Both the position numbers and the translations under genes were made by a program. Below are positions 15,406 to 24,120 of a stretch of DNA of 50,418 nucleotides, piece after piece. Location of the stretch: positions 1-50,418 of the forward strand of contig JAFWAA010000051.1 of assembly GCA_017507905.1 (NCBI GenBank). Direction: 5' to 3'. This DNA is from Clostridia bacterium. GTDB lineage: Bacteria; Bacillota; Clostridia; Oscillospirales; CAG-272. Under the pieces are notes generated by a model that saw nothing but the letters and a program-made list of their open reading frames with translations, did not search any database and was not told where the DNA came from. Every line of letters begins with the position of its first letter. Position 1 is the first letter of the stretch.

Positions 15406-17184
15406 TTACGCCGTGGGGTATTGGCTGTTGTAGATCCGCGCGTACAGACCGTTTCTCCGTAGCAATTCTTCGTGCTTGCCCTGCTCAACGATATGGCCGT
15501 TGTCCACGACCAGGATCGTATCCGCATTTTCGATCGTGGAAAGACGGTGCGCGATCACAAAGGCCGTCCGTCCCTTCATCAGCTCGTCCATGGTCTGCTG
15601 GATCAAGAGCTCGGTGCGCGTGTCGACGTTGCTCGTCGCCTCGTCCAGGATCAGGATCGGGCGGTCCGAAAGATAGGCCCGCGCGATCGTCAACAGCTGC
15701 TTTTGGCCCGCGCTGATGTTGGTGCTGTCCTCATTGATCTCGGTCTCGTATCCGTTGGGGAGCGCGTCGATAAAGTCGTCGATGTGCGCTTTTCGCGCCG
15801 CCTCCATCACCTCCGCGCGCGTGGCCCCCTCCTTGCCGTAGGCAATATTCTCATACACGCTGCCCGAAAAGAGGACCGTATCCTGCAGGACCATGCCAAA
15901 CATCTCCCGCACGTCCCGTCGGCTCATTTGGGCAATATCCCTGCCATCGACCAGCATCCTTCCCGACGCGGCATCGTAAAAGCGCATCAGAAGATTGACG
16001 ATCGTCGTTTTTCCTCCGCCCGTAGGGCCAACGATGGCCACCTTCTCGCCGGGCTTGACGTGCAGATCCAGATGCTCGATCAGGGGCTTGTCGTCCACGT
16101 AGGAAAAGCATACGTCGAGAAGCTCGACCTCGCCCCGCACGTCGGCGCTGCCCCGTGGCTCCTGCTCTTCCATTTCCTCGCCGTCCAGATATTCGTACAC
16201 CCGTCTTGCCGAGGCGACCGTGGACTGGATCATGGACATTCCGCTCGCGATGGATTCCAGCGGTCCCGAAAAAAGCTTGGTATACATGATGAACGCCACC
16301 AGCGCGCCAACGTTGACCCGCCCCTCGATGGCAAGATAGGCGCCGATCACGCAGATGGCAACGTAGGAGAGATTGTTGATCAGCCCAACAATCGGACTAA
16401 CCAGCCCCGAAACGAAATAGCCCTTGGCCGAGTAATCGGCATACCGGCGGGTAACCTCCCGATACTTTTGGTTCTGGGCGTCCTCGATGGAAAAGATCTT
16501 GACCGCGTCAAAGCAGGTCAGATTTTCCTCGCAGATGCTGTATAGCTTTCCCGATTGCTCTCGGGAATCGTTAAAATGCTTCTCGCTCCTTGAGGCCAGA
16601 ACGGCCGAGAGAATCAGCGAAAGCGGAACGAAGACGATCACGGTCAGCGCCATGACGGGCTCCTCTGTGAAGATGATCACACAGATCATGATCAGCTGGA
16701 TCACGCCGTTGATGATGACGCCGAAAATATCGTGAATGGAGCCGCCCATGATGGAGACGTCGTTGGTCATGCGCGAGATAAACTCGCCGTTGGGCGTGCT
16801 GTCCACCGTCTTGATCGGAATGCGCGCGATCTTTTCGCTCATTCTGATCCGCAGCTTGCAGGTGAAAAAGCTGCTCACCGAGTAGTTCATCACGGCCTTG
16901 GTCAGCGCGCCAAGCAGAGCGGAGGCAAGGTAAAGTCCGATCAGCGTCAGCACGCGGCTCAGAAAGAGTGCACGGTCCAGCGGAAGCTGCCGATCGAGCA
17001 GATCGTAGATCTGGTTGGTCAGGTGCCCGAGCAGCTTCGGGGCGATCATGGCCAGGTAGGCAGACCCGATGCTCAGAAGCGTGGCGAGAAGCAGCCAATG
17101 CAGGATCCCCTTGGAATCCTTCAGAATACGCGCGATCACCTTGGACGCGCGAAGCCCCTTAGTCTCAGTCCTTGTTCGTTTCAT
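15406..17184 (-). CDS. ABC exporter half-transporter, subunit with canonical ATP site
   Basis: A 592-residue TM domain-NBD fusion. Six TM helices fill about 1-330. The NBD has Walker A GPTGGGKTT, Q loop, signature SAGQKQLL (an LSGGQ variant), Walker B LILDEATSNVD with the catalytic Glu, and switch His (IAHRLST). Start is ATG 17184 (MKRTRTETKG) after GGGAGGAGACCG; the 20-nt overlap with the upstream ABC gene points to a heterodimer. Its signature completes the partner's ATP site. The closest known layout is BmrCD/LmrCD-type multidrug exporters; the substrate is not predictable. Confidence 0.93.
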   Translation of the reverse strand: MKRTRTETKGLRASKVIARILKDSKGILHWLLLATLLSIGSAYLAMIAPKLLGHLTNQIYDLLDRQLPLDRALFLSRVLTLIGLYLASALLGALTKAVMNYSVSSFFTCKLRIRMSEKIARIPIKTVDSTPNGEFISRMTNDVSIMGGSIHDIFGVIINGVIQLIMICVIIFTEEPVMALTVIVFVPLSLILSAVLASRSEKHFNDSREQSGKLYSICEENLTCFDAVKIFSIEDAQNQKYREVTRRYADYSAKGYFVSGLVSPIVGLINNLSYVAICVIGAYLAIEGRVNVGALVAFIMYTKLFSGPLESIASGMSMIQSTVASARRVYEYLDGEEMEEQEPRGSADVRGEVELLDVCFSYVDDKPLIEHLDLHVKPGEKVAIVGPTGGGKTTIVNLLMRFYDAASGRMLVDGRDIAQMSRRDVREMFGMVLQDTVLFSGSVYENIAYGKEGATRAEVMEAARKAHIDDFIDALPNGYETEINEDSTNISAGQKQLLTIARAYLSDRPILILDEATSNVDTRTELLIQQTMDELMKGRTAFVIAHRLSTIENADTILVVDNGHIVEQGKHEELLRRNGLYARIYNSQYPTA

Positions 17185-18913
17185 CGGTCTCCTCCCTTCT
17201 GCCCCCCAGCTGGGACTCGGCGATCTCACGGTAGATCGGGCAGGAGTCAAGCAGCTGGCGGTGCGTGCCCACGCCAATGATCGCGCCCTTGTCCATGACG
17301 TATATGCGATCCGCACTCATGGCCGTGCTGATGCGCTGTGTGGCAACGATCCGACTCTTGCCCGAAAGCCGCGCGGCGTAGTTCTCCTTGATCTCCCTTT
17401 CGGTGAGAAAATCCAAGGCGCTGAAGCTATCGTCAAAAATATAGATCTCTGCAGGCTTGATCACGGTCCTTGCCATGTTCAGGCGTTGCCGCTGACCGCC
17501 GCTGACGTTTCGTCCGCTCCCGACCAGAAGGTAAGAAAGCCCCTCGGGGTGCGAGTCCACGAAGTCCGCCATCTTGGAAAGGCGAAGCGCCTCGTAGATC
17601 TCCCCGTCGTCGGCCTTGGGGTTGCCCATGCGGATATTCTCCCGAACCGTCCCCTCAAAGATCTGCGCCTTTTGCAAAGCGACCGAAAAATGCGACCGCA
17701 CGTCCGCACGCCGCATCTCGGCATAGGAGGCGCCGCCAATGCGGATCTCTCCCCCGCTCGGCTCAAACAGCCCCGCCAAAAGCTTGATCAGCGTGCTTTT
17801 GCCGCTTCCCGTTCCGCCGATCAAGGCTACGTGCTCGCCCTCGCGATCCGTGAAGGAGAGGTCCTCGATCACGCTTTTGGCGGCTCCCGGGTAGGAAAAG
17901 GAGAGATTGCGGACCTCAAGGGCAAAGCCCGAGGGCTTGGCGCCCTCCTCCTCGGGGATCCGTTCCTCGTTCGGACGGGAATGGATCTCGTTGAGTCGGC
18001 GGACCGACACCTTGACCTTTGGGAGCCAGGCCAGCGTCCAGGAAATGCTGATCAGCGCGTTGGAGAGGATCCCGATGTATTGCAGAATGGCAATAATGCC
18101 TCCCGTGCTGATCCCCGAGCCCATCTCGGCGCGCAGGCCGCCAAACCAGATCACCGCAACGGTGGCGAGGTTGAGCAAAAGCATGGCAAAGGGATCGACC
18201 ATGCCGCCGCGCGTGTTTGCCCGAATCATGTATTTTGCCATTTCCTCGGTCGCGCTCTTGGCTCTTGCGTGCTCCCGCTTCTCGTTATTGAAGGCGCGGA
18301 CGACGCGCAAACCGGAGAGCCGCTCCCGAACGATCTTGTTTTGCAGATCCACGTATTTGTCCGACTTGTCCCACATGGCGTACAGGGGACGCATCAGGAT
18401 CAGCACCAGAAGGAGGATCGGCGGAATGGAGAGCATAAAAACGGCGGCGAGGACGGCGTCCTCCAAGAAGGCAAGAACGACCGAGCCGATGAACATGATC
18501 GGCACGGTGAAGAGCGTGTACGGAAGGCTCGTGACCGTTCCCTCCACGTTCCAGATGTCGTCGGTGGCTCTGGTCAACAGCCACGACGGACCGATCGCCG
18601 TGTAATCCGTGTAGGAAAGCGCGTTGATCTTCTCAAAGGTCGCGCGGCACAGATCGGCGGAGTATCCCGCGGAGATGTCGGTATTCAGCTTTGCGGAAAG
18701 GATATTGGCCGCCACGGAGAGCAAAGCCAACGCCACCATGATCCCTGCGTATTTCCACACCAGGGAGAGATCCTGCCCCGAGATCCCCTTTTCCACGATC
18801 TCGCTCATCACGAAGGGCAGAAGAAGCGAGCAGATCATGCCGACGCCGTCGATCAGGGCCACGCCGACCAGCTTGCTTCGATACGGTTTTAATAATTGAA
18901 GTAGTGTTTTCAT
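17165..18913 (-). CDS. ABC exporter half-transporter, subunit with degenerate ATP site
   Basis: A 582-residue partner subunit with six TM helices then an NBD. Walker A GGTGSGKST and signature VSGGQRQRL are intact. After Walker B the sequence reads IFDDSFSALD, with Asp in place of the catalytic Glu, and the switch His is Gln (ATQRIST). Loss of both is the usual mark of the non-hydrolytic site in heterodimeric exporters. ATG 18913 (MKTLLQLLKPYR) has no clear Shine-Dalgarno, unlike almost every other gene here, which fits control at the leader. It overlaps the second subunit by 20 nt. Confidence 0.93.
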   Translation of the reverse strand: MKTLLQLLKPYRSKLVGVALIDGVGMICSLLLPFVMSEIVEKGISGQDLSLVWKYAGIMVALALLSVAANILSAKLNTDISAGYSADLCRATFEKINALSYTDYTAIGPSWLLTRATDDIWNVEGTVTSLPYTLFTVPIMFIGSVVLAFLEDAVLAAVFMLSIPPILLLVLILMRPLYAMWDKSDKYVDLQNKIVRERLSGLRVVRAFNNEKREHARAKSATEEMAKYMIRANTRGGMVDPFAMLLLNLATVAVIWFGGLRAEMGSGISTGGIIAILQYIGILSNALISISWTLAWLPKVKVSVRRLNEIHSRPNEERIPEEEGAKPSGFALEVRNLSFSYPGAAKSVIEDLSFTDREGEHVALIGGTGSGKSTLIKLLAGLFEPSGGEIRIGGASYAEMRRADVRSHFSVALQKAQIFEGTVRENIRMGNPKADDGEIYEALRLSKMADFVDSHPEGLSYLLVGSGRNVSGGQRQRLNMARTVIKPAEIYIFDDSFSALDFLTEREIKENYAARLSGKSRIVATQRISTAMSADRIYVMDKGAIIGVGTHRQLLDSCPIYREIAESQLGGRREETDETNKD

Positions 18914-18970
18914 GTGTTCTGTTTCAAATTGCTTTCGGTATGTGGGATGGTGAAGCCTCACGCTCGAGAG

Positions 18971-19006
18971 AAAAAGGAAAAAGCACCCGCGCGTCACCAC
19001 GGGTGC
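18971..19006 (-). terminator. Leader terminator before the ABC exporter genes
   Basis: On the minus strand arms GCACCCG and CGGGTGC enclose 10 nt and are followed by TTTTTCCTTTTT. It lies between the promoter and the first ABC gene, 73 nt past the stop of a 22-codon leader ORF, so it acts as an attenuator if functional. Confidence 0.7.
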
Positions 19007-19079
19007 ATGATCCAAAAAACAGAAAATGCCCCCTGGCGCATACTCGACGCGTCGGGAGCTGCCGGACGAAAAAGCCCGG

Positions 19080-19148
19080 TTATGCCTGTATTCCCTCGGA
19101 GGTGAGTACGTTGATGATAAAATTGCGGTTGATGCTGCGGTTGGTCAT
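19080..19148 (-). CDS. Putative 22-residue leader peptide of the ABC operon
   Basis: A short ORF starting at ATG 19148 behind an excellent AAGGAGGAGAATACC site, about 33 nt after the predicted transcript start. It encodes MTNRSINRNF, then IINVLTSEGIQA. It lies between a consensus promoter and an intrinsic terminator, the classic arrangement for ribosome-mediated attenuation. In Bacillus subtilis the heterodimeric exporter genes bmrCD are controlled in this way by the bmrB leader. I infer the same logic here: ribosomes stalled by an antibiotic on the leader would allow read-through into the transporter genes. Confidence 0.6.
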   Translation of the reverse strand: MTNRSINRNFIINVLTSEGIQA

Positions 19149-19187
19149 GGTATTCTCCTCCTTTCCTTAAAATTTTTTTACAACGGT

Positions 19188-19216
19188 ATTCTATCACGCT
19201 CCGAGCGATTTGTCAA
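19188..19216 (-). promoter_or_regulatory. Promoter of the ABC exporter operon
   Basis: TTGACA (19216-19211), 17-bp spacer, TAGAAT (19193-19188) on the minus strand; predicted start near 19181. Confidence 0.85.
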
Positions 19217-19250
19217 GAGAAAAGCGAAATTTATTTTTTTCGCTTTTCTC
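19217..19250. terminator. Hairpin between the araC-type gene and the ABC promoter
   Basis: Arms GAGAAAAGCGAAA and TTTCGCTTTTCTC (13 bp). It touches the -35 box of the ABC promoter. It could end the minus-strand araC-type transcript, but the T tract after the stem is weak. Confidence 0.45.
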
Positions 19251-19302
19251 CAAGCCTCGCGCACCGTCCGAAAGCGCTCTCCTTGCGCTCGTCCGCGTAC
19301 CG

Positions 19303-20184
19303 TCAGGCGCGCATCCGCGCGCGGAAAAGACGGGGCGGCGTGCCGTAGCATTTGCGGAAGCGCTCGATAAAATAGCTCGCCGATCCAAAGCCGATGCGAT
19401 AGGCGATCTCGGTGATCACCATGTCCGTCATCAAAAGCAGCCGCTCGGCCTCGCGCAGACGCACCGACTCCAGATACGCCGTGTAGGAGATGCCAAAGGC
19501 CTTTTTGAAGGCGTGGCTGAAATAATTGTAGGAGAGTCCGCAGGCCGCCGCGGCCTCGCGCGTGCTCCAATCCTCCAGGTGCGCGGGCGTCTCCTCCAGC
19601 GCGATGCTCAACGCGCTTTGCAGGTCGGGCGACAGCGAGGCCGATCCCTCCAGCTCCGCTCCGCAATGCCGCAGGATCCAGACGAAGATCTGCATCACGT
19701 TGGCGTGCGCGATCATCTCGTAGCCCGCAGATCGGCCCTCCCATTCCCTTTGGATCTCGCGGATCCATTCGTCCACGCGGCTGTCGGCAAGCTCGGCACG
19801 GCGGATCGCAGGACGGAATTTGACCTGCTTTTGCCACAGGGGGATCAGATAACGGATCACCGAAAGGCTCTGCCCCTGCCCGTACAAAAGCTTTGGTAAA
19901 AATTTGATAACGTAATAGGAGGTCTCCCCTCTCTCGCAGGAAACGTCGTGGATCTCCCCCGAATAGGCCACGAGAAGATCGCCCTCGGCCATGGTGTAGA
20001 CCCGATCTCCAATGAGGACCTTGGCCTCTCCTCCCATTCCGTAAAGCAATTCAATATATTCGTGATAGTGCGGATCCGAGAAGCGGGCGTGGCGTGAGGA
20101 GGAATTGCGGATATGCCGCATCAGGCAATCCATCGCCCTCTCCTGCCCTTCGCGCGTGTACAGCTGCTCTTGCTTGGCCTCCAT
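19303..20184 (-). CDS. AraC-family regulator of the carbohydrate locus
   Basis: 293 residues: an N-terminal cupin-like sensing domain (HYHEYIELLYGMGGEAKVLIG) and a C-terminal double helix-turn-helix (STREAAAACGLSYNYFSHAFK; then ITEIAYRIGFGSASYFIERF). I chose ATG 20184 because GGAGGGAAAA sits right before it; an ATG four codons upstream has no such site. It is divergent from the isomerase and oxidoreductase genes, whose promoter has a good extended -10 but a poor -35, as expected of an activator-dependent promoter. Sugar-responsive activation is inferred. Confidence 0.92.
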   Translation of the reverse strand: MEAKQEQLYTREGQERAMDCLMRHIRNSSSRHARFSDPHYHEYIELLYGMGGEAKVLIGDRVYTMAEGDLLVAYSGEIHDVSCERGETSYYVIKFLPKLLYGQGQSLSVIRYLIPLWQKQVKFRPAIRRAELADSRVDEWIREIQREWEGRSAGYEMIAHANVMQIFVWILRHCGAELEGSASLSPDLQSALSIALEETPAHLEDWSTREAAAACGLSYNYFSHAFKKAFGISYTAYLESVRLREAERLLLMTDMVITEIAYRIGFGSASYFIERFRKCYGTPPRLFRARMRA

Positions 20185-20230
20185 TTTTCCCTCCATCGTA
20201 AATATTTGATATTTTCGTGTAAAAATATGA

Positions 20231-20259
20231 TATCACATTCCAATGGAATATGCTATACT
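20231..20259 (+). promoter_or_regulatory. Probable activator-dependent promoter with palindrome
   Basis: Extended -10 TGCTATACT (20251-20259) with a poor -35 at 20231. The perfect palindrome ATTCCAATGGAAT (20237-20249) fills the spacer and could be an operator. Confidence 0.6.
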
Positions 20260-20296
20260 CAAATTGTAAATTTTTTGATTGAAGGAGGGACCCAAA

Positions 20297-21079
20297 GTGA
20301 GACTTGGAAGGATCCAGAATGATTTCTCTGCCGCAGGCTTTGACCTGGTCAAGGCGCAGGGGCTGGAATTTATCGAATTCTGCTGCAACAACGACGAGCA
20401 ATCGCACAGGCTGATCGACGCCAAGGAGAGCATCAAGAAGGAGATCGCACGCACGGGAATTGACGTATCCTCCGTTGGCCGCTGGAACAACAACATTCAG
20501 GAAAACGGCGTGATCGTTCCCGAACGCTTATCCCTTTATCTTGAGCTGATGGAGACTGCGATCGAGCTTGGCGCAAAGGTCTTCGTGGTGGGCTGCAACC
20601 GCGACAAGAGCATCAGCCTCTACCGCAACTACGAAAACGCCGTCTCCTTCTTCCGCACGCTGATCGAGCGCGCCGACGGACGCATCAAGGTGGCGGTCGA
20701 GCATTGCGACTGGAACAACTTTATCACCTCCCCAAAGCAGTGGGAGATCGTGCTTGACGAGCTCCCCGAGCTCTACCTCAAATACGACGCCTCGGCACAC
20801 TGCTACCGCGGTGAGGATTACCTCGCCCCCCTCTCGGATTGGGCTCACCGCGTGGCCCACGTGCACATCAAGGGCGTGGTTCGCGCAGGCAAGAACGCCG
20901 TGGACGATCCGCCCGCAGGCATGGACGACATCAACTGGCCCGCGATCTTTGCCATTCTGTATAGCAGAGGCTACAACGGCGACCTGAGCATCGAGCCCCA
21001 CTCCAAGACCTGGAGCGGCGAGCTGGGCAACGCAGGCATACTCTTTACCCGCGATTACATTCGCAAATTTATGCTGTAA
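20297..21079 (+). CDS. Sugar phosphate isomerase/epimerase-like protein
   Basis: A 260-residue TIM-barrel protein of the xylose-isomerase-like (AP-endonuclease family 2) fold. It shows FIEFCCNN near the N-terminus and the metal-site-like segments VAVEHCDWNN, YLKYDASAHC, RVAHVHIKG and DLSIEPHSKTW. Members isomerise or epimerise sugars or inositol derivatives. The start is GTG 20297, seven bases after AAGGAGGG; a TTG further up would place the ribosome site inside the gene. It is followed after 32 nt by a Gfo/Idh/MocA oxidoreductase, so the two probably process the same sugar. Confidence 0.85.
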   Translation: MRLGRIQNDFSAAGFDLVKAQGLEFIEFCCNNDEQSHRLIDAKESIKKEIARTGIDVSSVGRWNNNIQENGVIVPERLSLYLELMETAIELGAKVFVVGCNRDKSISLYRNYENAVSFFRTLIERADGRIKVAVEHCDWNNFITSPKQWEIVLDELPELYLKYDASAHCYRGEDYLAPLSDWAHRVAHVHIKGVVRAGKNAVDDPPAGMDDINWPAIFAILYSRGYNGDLSIEPHSKTWSGELGNAGILFTRDYIRKFML

Positions 21080-21111
21080 AAAATAAATCACTCTTACGGA
21101 GGAATCAAATC

Positions 21112-22203
21112 ATGGAACAGAAGAAAACACGCGTAGGCATTATCGGCTGCGGAGGCATCGCCAACGGCAAGCATATGCTCTCTCTGCAGAAGGTGAAGGA
21201 GTGCGAGATGGTCGCATTCTGCGACATCGTCATCAAAAGGGCGCAGGCTGCGGCCGAGAAGTTCGGCACGCCTGACGCAAAGGTTTACGAGGACTATCAC
21301 GAGCTGCTCAAGGACGAGAGCATCGACGTCGTTCACGTCTGCACGCCCAACCGCTCCCACAGCTTCATCACCGTAGATGCGCTGGAGGCAGGCAAGCACG
21401 TTCTGTGCGAGAAGCCCATGGCCATCAACTCCACCGAGGCAAAGAAGATGCTGGACGCCGCCAACCGCACCGGCAAGCTCCTCTCCATCGGCTACCAGAA
21501 CCGCTTCCGCTCGGATTCGGTCTACCTCAAGCAGGAGGCAGAGGACGGCACCTTCGGTGACATCTACTACGCCAAGGCAACCGCACTTCGCCGTCGCGGC
21601 GTTCCCACCTGGGGCGTCTTCCTCAACCAGGAGGAGCAGGGCGGCGGTCCGCTGATCGACATTGGAACGCACGCGCTTGACCTGACCCTCTGGATCATGA
21701 ACAACTACAAGCCCAAGTACTGCGTGGGCAGTGTTTACCACATGCTGAACAACGACAGAAACGTGGGCAACCCTTGGGGCGACTGGGATCCCGAGAAGTT
21801 CACGGTTGAGGACAGTGCCTTTGGCTTTGTGGTCATGGAGAACGGCGCGACCATCGTGCTGGAGTCTGCATGGGCCCTCAACACGCTGGACGTTCGCGAG
21901 GCCGTTACCTCGGTCTGCGGAACCAAGGCAGGCGCGGATATGATGGACGGACTGCGCATCAACGGCGTACGTCACGGCCGCCAGTACACCATGTCCCCCA
22001 ACTTCAAGGCGGGCGGAGTAGCCTTCAACGCCGGCAGACGCGGCGAGACTGACGCCGATGCCGAGATCCGCCTGTGGATCGAGGCCTGCCGCGGCGGTGC
22101 CGCTCCCATCACCAAGCCCGAGCAGGCATACTGCGTAACGCGTATCCTCGAGGGCATCTACGAGTCCGCCAAGACGGGCAAGCCCTACTACTTCAACGAT
22201 TGA
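21112..22203 (+). CDS. Gfo/Idh/MocA-family oxidoreductase 1
   Basis: A 363-residue NAD(P)-dependent sugar dehydrogenase-like protein. The N-terminal Rossmann fold has VGIIGCGGIANGKHM; the family Lys motif reads CEKPMAI. The C-terminal substrate domain contains GGGPLIDIGTHALDL with the His of the active site. ATG follows GGAGG. It is the second gene after the isomerase-like gene and ends at a strong terminator. The actual sugar (glucoside, uronate or inositol) is not decided by the sequence. Confidence 0.9.
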   Translation: MEQKKTRVGIIGCGGIANGKHMLSLQKVKECEMVAFCDIVIKRAQAAAEKFGTPDAKVYEDYHELLKDESIDVVHVCTPNRSHSFITVDALEAGKHVLCEKPMAINSTEAKKMLDAANRTGKLLSIGYQNRFRSDSVYLKQEAEDGTFGDIYYAKATALRRRGVPTWGVFLNQEEQGGGPLIDIGTHALDLTLWIMNNYKPKYCVGSVYHMLNNDRNVGNPWGDWDPEKFTVEDSAFGFVVMENGATIVLESAWALNTLDVREAVTSVCGTKAGADMMDGLRINGVRHGRQYTMSPNFKAGGVAFNAGRRGETDADAEIRLWIEACRGGAAPITKPEQAYCVTRILEGIYESAKTGKPYYFND

Positions 22204-22209
22204 AGCAAA

Positions 22210-22260
22210 TAAAAAACGGGATCTGCTTGAGGGTACACCCCTTTAGCAGATCCCTTTTTT
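22210..22260 (+). terminator. Terminator after the isomerase/oxidoreductase operon
   Basis: Arms GGGATCTGCT and AGCAGATCCC with a loop of about 17 nt and a six-T tract. Confidence 0.85.
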
Positions 22261-22285
22261 CTTGCTCGAAAAAGCGGCAAGGGGC

Positions 22286-22314
22286 TTGCTTTTCCCTTCC
22301 CTCTGTGCTATAAT
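22286..22314 (+). promoter_or_regulatory. Promoter of the GH2 / oxidoreductase 2 operon
   Basis: TTGCTT (22286-22291), 17-bp spacer, TATAAT (22309-22314). Confidence 0.8.
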
Positions 22315-22353
22315 AAGGGCGACCTCAACCAAACGACAAGGAGGAACGTTTTG

Positions 22354-24096
22354 ATGAACAGCATTCCAAGAGCGGAGCATCCGCGTCCCGACCGCGAGCG
22401 CGCCGAATGGCTCTCGCTCAACGGCACCTGGGAGTTTGAGATTGACAACGCGCGCGTGGGCGTGGAAAAGCGCTTCTTTGAGCGCACCTCGCTGGAGGGG
22501 AGCATTCTCGTCCCCTTCTGTCCCGAGAGCCGCCTCTCCGGAGTCGCGCACACGGATTTTATGAACACCGTCTGGTACCGTCGGGACATCGAGATCCCGC
22601 CGTCCTTTGCGGGCAAGCGCGTGCTTTTGCACGTCGATGCCTGCGATTACCATACCGCCGTCTACGTCAACGGCCGACACGTCGGCTCGCACGACGGCGG
22701 ATACACCCCCTTTGCCTTTGATATCACCGACGCGCTGCACGACGGGAAAAACTCCCTCACCGTCCGCGCCGACGACGATCTCCGCTCGGAAAAGCAGCTC
22801 TCGGGCAAGCAGAGCAGCCGCCTCGCCTCCTACGGCTGCTACTACACGCGCACCACGGGCATCTGGCAGTCGGTCTGGCTGGAGGCCGTGGAGGAGGCGC
22901 ACGTCCTCTCCTACCGCGCCTACCCCAACGTCACCGATCCGTCGGTCGGCCTGCTGGTCTCCATGAGCCAAGCCTCGCTCGGCGCAACGCTCACCGTCAA
23001 GGCCTACTACGAGGGACGCCTGATGGGCAAGGCCTCGATCAGAGTGGACTCCCTGCAAGCCTCTCTCTCGCTTCCCCTTGCGGAAAAGCACCTCTGGGAA
23101 TGCGGCAAGGGACGCCTCTACGATCTCGTCTTCACCACCGAGCAAAACGGCCGCACCGATCTGCTCAAGGGCTATTTCGGTCTGCGCGAGGTCGCCCTGA
23201 CAAAGGAAAAGGGACTGACGATCAACGGCAAAACGGTGTTCGGCCGCTTCGTCCTCGACCAGGGCTTCTACCCAGAGGGGATCTACACCGCCCCCTCGGA
23301 CGAGGCACTCCTCTTTGATATTGAGGCCTCCATGGCCTGCGGCTTTAACGGTGCAAGACTGCACCAGAAGGTCTTTGAGCCCCGCTTCCTCTACCACGCC
23401 GACCGCCTGGGATACCTGGTCTGGGCCGAGACGGGAAACTGGGGCTTGGATCACACACAGGAGAGCTCCCTCTATTCCTTCCTCCCCGAGTGGCTTGAGG
23501 AGATCGAGCGCGATTTTTCGCATCCCTCGGTCATCGGCTGGTGCCCCTTTAACGAGACCTGGGACAAGCACGGCCGCCGTCAGTGCAATGCCTTCCTTGA
23601 CACGGTCTACGACGTCACGCGGACGATCGATCGGACGCGTCCCGTGATCACCACCAGCGGCTCCTATCCCACCCGACGTACCGACGTGCATGACGTGCAC
23701 GATTACGAGCAGGATCCCGAAAAGCTCCGCTCCTATTTCGCCGATCTGAAAGACGGCGTTTGCCACGATCAGCTCTGGCGGCGCGACTCGCACCGACAGG
23801 TCTTTAATCCCCGCCTGCCCGTATTCGTCAGCGAGTACGGCGGCATCGCGTGGAAGAAGGAGGACGGCGCCTGGGGATATGGCAAGAGCGCGACGAGCGA
23901 GGAGGAATTCTTTGCCCGTCTTGAGGGTCTGACCGACGCTCTTTTGGAAAACCCCTACATCTTCGCCTTCTGCTACACCCAGCTGACCGACGTGGAGCAG
24001 GAGCAAAACGGACTGTTGACCTACCAAAGAGAATACAAGTTTGCCCCCGAACGCTATCACCGCATCTTCTCCAAGGCGGCGGCGATCGAGAAATAA
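22354..24096 (+). CDS. Glycoside hydrolase family 2
   Basis: A 580-residue retaining glycosidase without a signal peptide, so intracellular. Order: sugar-binding jelly roll (1-180; WYRRDIEIP, HVDACDYHTAVYVNGRHVG), Ig-like domain (about 185-285), TIM barrel (about 290-580). The predicted acid/base is Glu401 in WCPFNETWD and the nucleophile Glu494 in VSEYGG. The Asn-x-Lys motif used by beta-glucuronidases to hold the uronate is not seen after the nucleophile (the end reads TQLTDVEQEQNGLLTY), so beta-galactosidase-like or another specificity is more likely. ATG 22354 follows GGAGG by 10 nt; it is 24 nt upstream of the next gene and co-transcribed with it. Confidence 0.9.
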   Translation: MNSIPRAEHPRPDRERAEWLSLNGTWEFEIDNARVGVEKRFFERTSLEGSILVPFCPESRLSGVAHTDFMNTVWYRRDIEIPPSFAGKRVLLHVDACDYHTAVYVNGRHVGSHDGGYTPFAFDITDALHDGKNSLTVRADDDLRSEKQLSGKQSSRLASYGCYYTRTTGIWQSVWLEAVEEAHVLSYRAYPNVTDPSVGLLVSMSQASLGATLTVKAYYEGRLMGKASIRVDSLQASLSLPLAEKHLWECGKGRLYDLVFTTEQNGRTDLLKGYFGLREVALTKEKGLTINGKTVFGRFVLDQGFYPEGIYTAPSDEALLFDIEASMACGFNGARLHQKVFEPRFLYHADRLGYLVWAETGNWGLDHTQESSLYSFLPEWLEEIERDFSHPSVIGWCPFNETWDKHGRRQCNAFLDTVYDVTRTIDRTRPVITTSGSYPTRRTDVHDVHDYEQDPEKLRSYFADLKDGVCHDQLWRRDSHRQVFNPRLPVFVSEYGGIAWKKEDGAWGYGKSATSEEEFFARLEGLTDALLENPYIFAFCYTQLTDVEQEQNGLLTYQREYKFAPERYHRIFSKAAAIEK

Positions 24097-24120
24097 GCCA
24101 AATACGAAAGGACACCTTTC

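Noticed and set aside
22354-24096. Beta-glucuronidase
   Set aside because: The Asn-x-Lys uronate motif is not seen; GH2 family only.
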